Below, in pieces: positions 15,665 to 21,617 of a DNA stretch of 22,555 bases (position 1 is its first letter; every line of letters begins with the position of its first letter). The position numbers were made by a program, and so were the translations under genes. This DNA is from a virus. The stretch covers positions 1 through 22,555 of the IMG/VR virus record IMGVR_UViG_3300035162_003201. The stretch is one strand, 5' to 3'. The notes below the pieces were generated by a model. That model was not told the origin of the DNA, made no database searches, and was given only the letters and a program-made list of their open reading frames with translations.

Positions 15665-16123
15665 TTACATTCCTAATTCTTCTTCAAGTTCTCTTGCTTG
15701 TGCAGCTAATGCATCCGTATTAACAGAGATTCTACCCTCGTCTATATCTTGGATAACACCATTAAATGCAGCATCAAACTTTTCTTTAAGAGAGTATAAT
15801 AAATCTCTAACAGATACATCTGGAGTTAAATTTTGCATTACTTTTTCAGCACCTTCAGCACCTTTAGCACTTGCTTTAGCTTTTGTACCACTAGAAATAC
15901 CTGATTTAACTTTAGTAGGATAAAGAAATACTGTTGCATCTCCTTGTGGAAGTTGTGCACCATCACTTTCTAAAGTTGTTCTATTTTCTCTAACTACAGC
16001 TTTCATACCTGATGTGTTAACATCTGTAGCTAAATCTTTTACTTCTCCCCAAGTATTAACATCTGTTGTTATTACTTGAGATTCATTGGTTTGTGTTGAA
16101 AAAATTGTTACTTTTCTTGACAT
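15665..16123 (-). CDS. Ubiquitin-like beta-grasp protein with C-terminal extension
   Basis: 152 residues. Residues 3-70 follow the ubiquitin/ThiS beta-grasp plan. Strand KVTIFST and strand ESQVITTD are followed by helix TWGEVKDLATDV. Strands KAVVREN and TTLESDGAQLP and the closing strand DATVFLYP come after. After the fold comes KVKSGISSGTKAKASAKGAEGAEK, a flexible linker, then a helical acidic C-terminal part (100-152) ending EEELGM. There is no terminal diglycine, so either it is trimmed by the JAMM peptidase near the SG-rich linker, or it is attached differently. It starts five bases after the previous gene and is followed by its own terminator, implying high output. Downstream E2-like, JAMM and E1-like genes make it the likely modifier of that pathway. 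Confidence 0.75.
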   Translation of the reverse strand: MSRKVTIFSTQTNESQVITTDVNTWGEVKDLATDVNTSGMKAVVRENRTTLESDGAQLPQGDATVFLYPTKVKSGISSGTKAKASAKGAEGAEKVMQNLTPDVSVRDLLYSLKEKFDAAFNGVIQDIDEGRISVNTDALAAQARELEEELGM

Positions 16124-16128
16124 TTTGT

Positions 16129-16383
16129 TTAATTTTTAAATTTATTAATAAAAGTTTCCATAAAAATATTATAAGCCTTTTGAACTTTTACAAGGCGGCT
16201 TACATCTTCCTTGCAAATAATGATATCCTTATCAGGGACATCTACTCTGATATCTAATATATACTTCCTAGATTTGTCAAGTTTATCTTCTAAGATTCTT
16301 CTTACCTCATTAGTAGGAAGAGCTATCTCATCAATAGACAATACTTTTCTAAGAGTAATGATATCTTTCTCATCATACTCCAT
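16129..16383 (-). CDS. Small protein of unknown function
   Basis: 84 residues, charged: MEYDEKDIITLRKVLSIDEI at the start, a central strand-like segment (YILDIRVDVPDKDIIIC), and a helical end (LVKVQKAYNIFMETFINKFKN). No motif recognised. It is 41 bases after the RusA-like gene and five bases before the ubiquitin-like gene, so it is probably co-transcribed with the latter. The gap before it contains a small hairpin. Confidence 0.7.
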   Translation of the reverse strand: MEYDEKDIITLRKVLSIDEIALPTNEVRRILEDKLDKSRKYILDIRVDVPDKDIIICKEDVSRLVKVQKAYNIFMETFINKFKN

Positions 16384-16403
16384 TGTGTAAAATGTTAAAT
16401 TAG

Positions 16404-16424
16404 TACGAAAGTACTGCTATAACA
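16404..16424. other. Small hairpin with tetraloop in the gap after the RusA-like gene
   Basis: AGTAC-GAAA-GTACT (16412-16425 region on plus) makes a 5-base-pair stem in the 41-base gap. It has no T tract, so it is not an intrinsic terminator. It may be an RNA processing or stability element, or chance. Confidence 0.3.
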
Positions 16425-16853
16425 CTATCTGATTTTGATGTGGACTCCTGGATTGTCTTTGTCATAACTATACCAATCACCTTTCTTTTTAAAAGGCATT
16501 GGTATAAAATAATCCATATTATCATCTTCTATATAACCATGGGCAACCATAAGGTCAGCAATGATTTGTACAGCATTATGAAAGTCAAATTTATGTTTGC
16601 TATTTCTTACAAAGTGAAATTCTATTACATTAGGCACAGACTTATCAAGCTTGTCAAAGAACTGCTTGTACTGTGCAAATTTATTTTCTCTTGTTTTATA
16701 GCCAACTACTTCTTGCCTAGATGCAGAGTATTTTTGAACACCCATTTCTCTAAGATATCTCATAACTGTTTTAGATGGAAATATACCTCTCCTAGTCTTA
16801 ATTTTACTATTCTTTAAGGAAGGTACATTACCGTTGATAAATATACTAGACAT
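16425..16853 (-). CDS. RusA-like Holliday junction endonuclease
   Basis: 142 residues, normal for RusA. The N-terminus FINGNVPSLKNSK matches the family's 'p.P.k.n' opening. The acid cluster region is FDFHNAVQIIADLM (89-102) and GYIEDDNMDYF (106-116), corresponding to RusA's D.DN...D and ..DD. D90, D100 and D110/D111 are present. Where RusA has its second aspartate (DxDN) this protein has His (H92), so metal binding may differ. RusA resolves four-way junctions during recombination and phage DNA maturation. Its start overlaps the primase stop by eight bases, placing it in the replication and recombination operon. Confidence 0.8.
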   Translation of the reverse strand: MSSIFINGNVPSLKNSKIKTRRGIFPSKTVMRYLREMGVQKYSASRQEVVGYKTRENKFAQYKQFFDKLDKSVPNVIEFHFVRNSKHKFDFHNAVQIIADLMVAHGYIEDDNMDYFIPMPFKKKGDWYSYDKDNPGVHIKIR

Positions 16854-17829
16854 AATTAATTAGATTCTTTATAAGCAAATCTAATTTATTTTCTCCATTT
16901 TTCTTATAAAAATCCGAAGGATCTTTTTCCATACATATTGGATTATTAATAGTTTTTAATTTATACTTCATACTATGTTCTCTAGATGCTTTAAGTCCGG
17001 GGATATCATTATCATAATAAATGACAACTTTATCCCAAGACTGTTTTAGTTCATTGATAGTATCAGATGGTATAGCCGTATTCTCAGATTGTGGTGCTAC
17101 TGCTGAATAACCCATTGACCTTAAAGTCATAATGTCTTTAAGTGATTTAGTTATAAATAGTAACTCACCAATCTTCGGTATCTGATTTAATCCTTGAACT
17201 ATAGAGGCATCACAATTAGTTATCCACTTCCAATCTGGATTTTGTGGACGAAGTATTTTGTATCTATAATCTCCAAAATAATATGCAAAAGCATGTTCCT
17301 TTTTAGGAACTGTTATATAAGTACTGTTTATGTAATAATGAGAAATCTCTTTTACGCAATATTCTTGCAAGAGCTCTTTGGTTATTCCAAAGTTATTCCA
17401 ATAAGCAAGACCTGCATTGCTAAAAGATTTAGATACTATTCTAATCTCTGTAGCTATTGGTCTTGGTTGCTTAGTGATATGAACTCCTTCATAACCCATT
17501 GTTTTGTTAATAACTTCTCCAGTATGTAATCCAAGATTAAAATCATTGGAAATTACTTTTAAAGCCTCATAGAAATTAAGATTAAACTTCTTTTGCACAT
17601 AAGAGAATGCATTGTAGGTTTCCCCACTAGCAAAATCTCTATATATTGTGTACCCAGAAGGTAATAGCTTAATACTACAAGATGGATGTACATCCTTTCG
17701 TAGTTCTGAACAAAACTTTTTACTAGGGCTCTTGAAGTCCTTTATATAATATCTAAAGATATCATATTCAGTAACTTTACTAAGAATATTATTCTTATTC
17801 AGTTCTTCATATCCTCTAGTCTCATACAT
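16846..17829 (-). CDS. DnaG-type primase with variant Toprim domain
   Basis: 327 residues. The N-terminal part resembles the CHC2-type domain (FKSPSKKFCSELRKDVHPSC, then YRDFASGETYNAFSYV) but keeps only two cysteines, C40 and C51, so zinc binding is probably lost. The C-terminal half is a Toprim domain: LLFITKSLKDIMTL (223-236), APQSENTAI (245-253), VVIYYDNDIPGLKA (268-281). The DxD of motif II (D273, D275) and the following P-G are intact. In motif I the usual TEG..D reads TKSLKD (227-232), replacing the catalytic Glu with Lys. I recall this variant in Bacteroidota phage primases, which would suggest it is functional. The primase makes RNA primers with the DnaB-like helicase encoded upstream. 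Confidence 0.85.
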   Translation of the reverse strand: MYETRGYEELNKNNILSKVTEYDIFRYYIKDFKSPSKKFCSELRKDVHPSCSIKLLPSGYTIYRDFASGETYNAFSYVQKKFNLNFYEALKVISNDFNLGLHTGEVINKTMGYEGVHITKQPRPIATEIRIVSKSFSNAGLAYWNNFGITKELLQEYCVKEISHYYINSTYITVPKKEHAFAYYFGDYRYKILRPQNPDWKWITNCDASIVQGLNQIPKIGELLFITKSLKDIMTLRSMGYSAVAPQSENTAIPSDTINELKQSWDKVVIYYDNDIPGLKASREHSMKYKLKTINNPICMEKDPSDFYKKNGENKLDLLIKNLINYV

Positions 17830-17850
17830 ACGCTAATTTGATTAATAATT

Positions 17851-17880
17851 ATAAAAGAGGGGAAGATTACTCCTCCCCTT
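17851..17880 (-). terminator. Hairpin terminator after the SSB-like gene
   Basis: The minus strand has AGGGGAGGA-GTAA-TCTTCCCCT (17858-17879), nine base pairs with one G-T, followed by CTTTTATAATTATT. It lies 18 bases after the SSB stop and before the primase start, fitting higher expression of the SSB. Confidence 0.8.
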
Positions 17881-17897
17881 TATCTTTTATCTAAATA

Positions 17898-18488
17898 CTA
17901 CCAAGGACTTCCTCCGTCCCCTGCTAATGGGTCATCGCTCTCCACATCTGCTGGAGCTAGTCTAACCATATCATATTTACCATTTTCATCAAACTTAAGC
18001 TTAGAGTCAGCTATAGCTACAGATGGATCTTCAACAAATCCAAAAGCAGCTATTTCTGCTTTAAACCAGTTGTTTTTCTTTGTACCATCATCTCCTACTT
18101 TACCTTCAATCTCAGTACCCTTAAGCTTAAATCTCCCCATTAAACCAGTAAATACAGAAGCTAATGCACTTGCATATTCTTGTCCATCATTTACTGATAT
18201 AGCATCAAGTTGTTCTCTAACACCTAATTTGTCAGCTAAAGTAACAAGTTTAGATTTAGTAAATTCCCAAGCTTTAGGACTTAACCAATAAGTAGTTTCA
18301 CAAGTTTGGCCTACATCTTCCAACTCTTTCATAGGCTTACCCTCAAGAGTTAATTTAATACCAGGAGTTCCTCCTTGTGATTGGTAAAATTCAACATTTT
18401 TAATTTTCGCAATGTGTATTCCAGGTTTCATGAACTTAGATACATATTCCTTCTCTTCAACAACATGTCCTGCCGTAGTAAAATTCAT
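17898..18488 (-). CDS. Phage single-stranded DNA-binding protein
   Basis: 196 residues. The N-terminal two thirds look like an OB-fold: KPGIHIAKIKNVEFYQ, then PGIKLTLEGKPM, then TCETTYWLSPKAW, with a helical insertion and further strands (LMGRFKLKGTE, WFKAEIAAFGFV). The last 15 residues are acidic and glycine-rich (ADVESDDPLAGDGGSPW). An acidic tail ending in an aromatic residue is typical of SSB proteins and recruits replication partners; here the end is Trp rather than Phe. It sits between the Sak4-like ATPase and the primase and is followed by its own terminator, as expected for a protein needed in large amounts. Confidence 0.78.
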   Translation of the reverse strand: MNFTTAGHVVEEKEYVSKFMKPGIHIAKIKNVEFYQSQGGTPGIKLTLEGKPMKELEDVGQTCETTYWLSPKAWEFTKSKLVTLADKLGVREQLDAISVNDGQEYASALASVFTGLMGRFKLKGTEIEGKVGDDGTKKNNWFKAEIAAFGFVEDPSVAIADSKLKFDENGKYDMVRLAPADVESDDPLAGDGGSPW

Positions 18489-18540
18489 AGTTTTAAATTT
18501 TAAAATTAATAATTAATTATTTATATATAATCTCCAATGA

Positions 18541-19221
18541 TTATCCGTAATATTCGTCCATAGTTTTAACTACTAATCCTAAATCATTAGGAATGTATTT
18601 ATCTGCAAACATATCCATAGGACTTTTTGCTGGATAAGTTCCATCATTATTAGTAACAAATCTATATTCTACTTCTCCATTGTCTTTAGTCTCTACATTA
18701 GTAAAGAGTAATACAGTAAACAAGCCTGCTGGATTAATTTTATCATCCAACAATTTACCTATGGTCTTAATCTTAATAGTGGGTTTAGCACCAAATTCCC
18801 CTGGTACTGTATCACTGTGTGTTAATATAAACACCTTAAGATCTTCTCTCAATGCTTTTCCTGCATTAAGCGTACTCCAAGCATTTTTACCTATCTCTGT
18901 AAATTTCTCAAAACCCTTTTCAGAGCTTCTTCTCATAAATTCATTAGACATGGTATATTGCCAATCGTCTATAATTAAATTTGTTATTTCAGGCCTATTG
19001 TCAGATATAGCTTTCATAAATTTTAATATGTCTGCTGTTTTATCTGATGCAAAATAATTACCTGTTTTACCTTCAAACTTAGTATAGTTTTTTTTCCATC
19101 CTTTAAAAGGCAATGGCTTCCCTACACAATTCACAACTGCTGTATCTTTTGGATCCAACGTTCTGCAAGCAGTACTTTTTCCTGTACCACTTTCTCCTAC
19201 TACTCCAATTAGTTCACTCAT
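18541..19221 (-). CDS. Sak4-like RecA-fold ATPase
   Basis: 226 residues with a compact P-loop ATPase core. Walker A is GESGTGKST (9-17), Walker B is NLIIDDWQ (81-88), and a sensor-type strand VFILTHSD lies near 129-136. The family resembles phage Sak4 and AAA-type ATPases that act as single-strand annealing proteins, working with an SSB encoded beside them. Here the SSB-like gene follows at a 52-base gap, and a RecE-like exonuclease is encoded further downstream. An alternative is a more general replication ATPase. It begins nine bases... after the short spacer following the DnaB-like gene, after the A-rich leader AAATTAAAAA. Confidence 0.82.
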   Translation of the reverse strand: MSELIGVVGESGTGKSTACRTLDPKDTAVVNCVGKPLPFKGWKKNYTKFEGKTGNYFASDKTADILKFMKAISDNRPEITNLIIDDWQYTMSNEFMRRSSEKGFEKFTEIGKNAWSTLNAGKALREDLKVFILTHSDTVPGEFGAKPTIKIKTIGKLLDDKINPAGLFTVLLFTNVETKDNGEVEYRFVTNNDGTYPAKSPMDMFADKYIPNDLGLVVKTMDEYYG

Positions 19222-19230
19222 TTTTTAATT

Positions 19231-20307
19231 TTATTTACCTATTATATTTTTTAATTCTACTACATCTCTATAAAGATCATCTCTACCTTTAAATACATCA
19301 GCTTTTGGTAACTCTTTAAAGTAACCTACTTCACCTACAAATTGAAGACCTATACGTACATCAGCTTCACCATCTCTATTCTTAAGAATAGAAACTGATC
19401 TAAACCTATCTTTTAGTTTAGTTATATCATAACCTCTAAAATCCTGTACTTCATGTCTCCGTGGACTAAACAAAGTCATAATAACATTAGCATCTTGCTG
19501 AGTGTTACCAGTGTCTTTGAAATCACTTAACTTAGGCTCTACCATATCCATTTTAAACCTGTCTGCACTTGTGTTAGACCTATTTAACTGCTGTACTACA
19601 ACAGGGATATAATTAAAGTTATTCCTAAGAGGAATAAGGTATTCAGTCATCTTATCAATATTCTCTTTAACGTTCATACCCCTTTCCCTTTTCATTAATG
19701 ATATGTGGTCTATAACAAGAATTACATATTCATTAGGGTTATGAGGATCATATTTATCAAAGATTTCTATATTCTTCTGACCATTGAATACTTCTTTCTT
19801 AGTTATTTTACCATTTGCTCTTGCATAATCAAGCATAAATTTGTTTATACCAGTTGGATTAATATTCTCATCAATAATTGTTAGAATATCTTCCATCTCA
19901 TAAAAATGGTCTTTAGTTGTACACACGGCATCATAGATTTCCTGACTAATTCTATTTTTACCTCTAGAAAGAACATAATTTATATCAGTTACTATACCAT
20001 GTTGTAGTAATAATCTACGACATATAGCTTTAGTCATTTTAATCTCTTTATCAATCTCTAAAGACCAATAAAATACTTTAAGCTTTATACCAGTATCTGA
20101 AGCTTTGTACCAATCATAAGGGTTGTAGAGGAAAGCATCGTCTGTAAATGCTGTCTTACCACTACCAGTTTCTCCCCCAATAAGATAATATGTACCTTGT
20201 TGTATACCTGGAATAAACTGCACTAATCTTTCAAATCCCATAGGAAGACCTTTATTAAGACCTTTCTGACCTCTGTTAATTTTGTTTATTACTCTATCAA
20301 ATATCAT
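19231..20307 (-). CDS. DnaB-like replicative helicase (RecA-fold part only)
   Basis: 358 residues. Walker A is GGETGSGKT (44-52) in the DnaB/RadA style, preceded by GLPMGFERL. Walker B is VILVIDHISLM near 196. PVVVQQLNRSN matches DnaB motif H4, and SILKNRDGEADV near the end matches the DnaB arginine-finger region (lKnRdG). The usual N-terminal helical domain of bacterial DnaB is absent, so loading or primase contact must be arranged differently. The upstream 193-residue protein may supply that. The start overlaps that gene by 11 bases. It unwinds the duplex at the phage fork. Confidence 0.87.
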   Translation of the reverse strand: MIFDRVINKINRGQKGLNKGLPMGFERLVQFIPGIQQGTYYLIGGETGSGKTAFTDDAFLYNPYDWYKASDTGIKLKVFYWSLEIDKEIKMTKAICRRLLLQHGIVTDINYVLSRGKNRISQEIYDAVCTTKDHFYEMEDILTIIDENINPTGINKFMLDYARANGKITKKEVFNGQKNIEIFDKYDPHNPNEYVILVIDHISLMKRERGMNVKENIDKMTEYLIPLRNNFNYIPVVVQQLNRSNTSADRFKMDMVEPKLSDFKDTGNTQQDANVIMTLFSPRRHEVQDFRGYDITKLKDRFRSVSILKNRDGEADVRIGLQFVGEVGYFKELPKADVFKGRDDLYRDVVELKNIIGK

Positions 20308-20878
20308 CCATTAGATTGTTTGTTTGTTTATCAAATGTGTTAGAAGTACCTTCCTCATTTATTCTCTCTATATAAGCACTAAGCATAGATCCACCGTCTT
20401 TGTCTATAAAATAATCAGCCATTTTCATATAAGAATATCTCTCATTGGCTTTTTCTTTTATATAAAGTCTAGTGGCTTTAAAGATTTCAGACATAGTAAC
20501 ACTTTTATTAGATTTAATAAAAGCTTTCATCTTTTTCTCACAACCTCCCTTAGTACCTCTTACAGGATAACCTCCAGTTTTTACACCTTTGGGGAATAAC
20601 TCTCTCCACTTACCTACCCATTCTTCAAGGTTTTTTAACATCATCTCACTTTCATCGTAAGTTCTAATGTCAAAATTATCTTCCTTGAAAAGGTCAATAG
20701 CCTTTTGACGAGCTACTACCTCTTCTTCCATCACCTTTACCCAACCTCTTTCTTCCATAAAAGAAGAACTTAGCCTGACATTAACCTTTCTAGGTTTATT
20801 TTGTACTAAATAATAAAGGAAAACGTACTCATCTGGTGAAAGCCCATGCTCCACCAGGTTATCTATATTAATCTCCAT
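20297..20878 (-). CDS. Replication accessory protein, possible helicase partner
   Basis: 193 residues. The N-terminus (HGLSPDEYVFLYYLVQNKPRKV) looks like a winged-helix beginning of the type seen in phage replication initiators. The middle is acidic and helical, followed by a basic GGYPVRGTKGGCEKK turn. The C-terminal part has helices TMSEIFKATRLYIKEKAN and YSYMKMADYFIDKDGG. There is no nucleotide-binding motif. It is the first gene behind a consensus promoter and overlaps the DnaB-like helicase by 11 bases. A loader or adaptor role, replacing the helicase's missing N-terminal domain, is an inference from that position. I do not recognise the family. Confidence 0.7.
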   Translation of the reverse strand: MEINIDNLVEHGLSPDEYVFLYYLVQNKPRKVNVRLSSSFMEERGWVKVMEEEVVARQKAIDLFKEDNFDIRTYDESEMMLKNLEEWVGKWRELFPKGVKTGGYPVRGTKGGCEKKMKAFIKSNKSVTMSEIFKATRLYIKEKANERYSYMKMADYFIDKDGGSMLSAYIERINEEGTSNTFDKQTNNLMDDI

Positions 20879-20913
20879 AAAGTTTATTGTTTTATCCTTC
20901 TACAGACTATAAC

Positions 20914-20945
20914 AAATATATAAAAAACATAAAACTTATCCAAAA
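20914..20945 (-). promoter_or_regulatory. Bacteroidota-type promoter for the replication genes
   Basis: On the minus strand TTTG (20945-20942) is followed by a 20-base spacer and TATATTTG (20921-20914), fitting the Bacteroidota -33/-7 consensus TTTG...TANNTTTG. Transcription should start near 20907, giving a leader of about 28 bases before the 193-residue gene. The -33 box overlaps the last codons of the upstream small gene. Confidence 0.7.
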
Positions 20946-21127
20946 TTTTGCTCAATAACTAAATGTATTTCATCATTATAATAACGTTCATTATGCTCAT
21001 TAATAAGCTTACTTTCAAGAGTTTCTTTATTGTATTTAAGTATTTCTATTTCTAAATCAGAAATTGTTACATTAATTGTAACTTTCTTTAATAACTTCTT
21101 CTCTGTCTTTGTTTTTGTATATTTCAT
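20936..21127 (-). CDS. Small lysine-rich protein of unknown function
   Basis: 63 residues from ATG 21127: MKYTKTKTEKKLLKKVTINV, a central helix (ISDLEIEILKYNKETLESKL), and an end EIHLVIEQNFG. It overlaps the DnaA-IV-like gene by 56 bases in another frame, longer than the other overlaps here, so the real start could be later. Its end overlaps the promoter of the next gene. No motif recognised. Confidence 0.5.
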   Translation of the reverse strand: MKYTKTKTEKKLLKKVTINVTISDLEIEILKYNKETLESKLINEHNERYYNDEIHLVIEQNFG

Positions 21128-21617
21128 TTTTTTTGTTTTCTAATATTTCTATTTCAGAATTTATAGAAGTTAAATTAGCAAGCATCTGTTCTTTTTCTAA
21201 AATTAAACCTTTAAGTGTAACAAATATATTATCACAAGTTCTAGATTTTACTCTATCATGTATTCGTCTAAATTCTACACTGTAAGACATATGTATATTA
21301 AAATCTTTACTAAGATGTAATACTGTAGAATGATGAAACCCCATATAATCTGCTAATATTGATACAGTTAACATTTTTAAAGCAAATCCTGGACGAACTC
21401 CTCCTCCCCAATTTGTAACTAAATCATATTTACTATAAACTATTGCTATAAAAATTCTTCTAGCGTCAACATATTCTTGTTTTCTTGTTTTTGTGAATAT
21501 ATCTATCTCAAATTCTTTGTCTAACAATAATTTTATATTATCTAAATCTAATTTTACAGATGGTGGCAATACTTTATTTATCCTAATACCCATATAATTC
21601 ATATACTTATCTGCCAT
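21072..21617 (-). CDS. DNA-binding protein with DnaA domain IV-like helix-turn-helix
   Basis: 181 residues. Residues 41-125 resemble the C-terminal DNA-binding domain of DnaA. TRKQEYVDARRIFIAIVY corresponds to the helix with 'aRqiamyl', ILADYMGF to the turn, and HHSTVLH (95-101) to the DnaA signature '(G)RDHSTVLH'. The ATPase domain of DnaA is absent. The C-terminal 50 residues form a charged coiled coil (LEKEQMLANLTSINSEIEIL). In DnaA this domain reads DnaA boxes at origins. Here it may bind a phage origin or act as a repressor. It starts at a TAATG overlap with the helicase stop. Confidence 0.72.
   Translation of the reverse strand: MADKYMNYMGIRINKVLPPSVKLDLDNIKLLLDKEFEIDIFTKTRKQEYVDARRIFIAIVYSKYDLVTNWGGGVRPGFALKMLTVSILADYMGFHHSTVLHLSKDFNIHMSYSVEFRRIHDRVKSRTCDNIFVTLKGLILEKEQMLANLTSINSEIEILENKKNEIYKNKDREEVIKESYN

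Noticed and set aside
16440-16817. Plus-strand 125-residue open frame over the RusA-like gene
   Set aside because: It is antisense to a gene with recognisable RusA motifs and has no plausible family features.
18680-19057. Plus-strand open frame over the Sak4-like ATPase gene
   Set aside because: It is antisense to the Walker A/B ATPase; its hydrophobic, serine-rich make-up is a mirror artefact.
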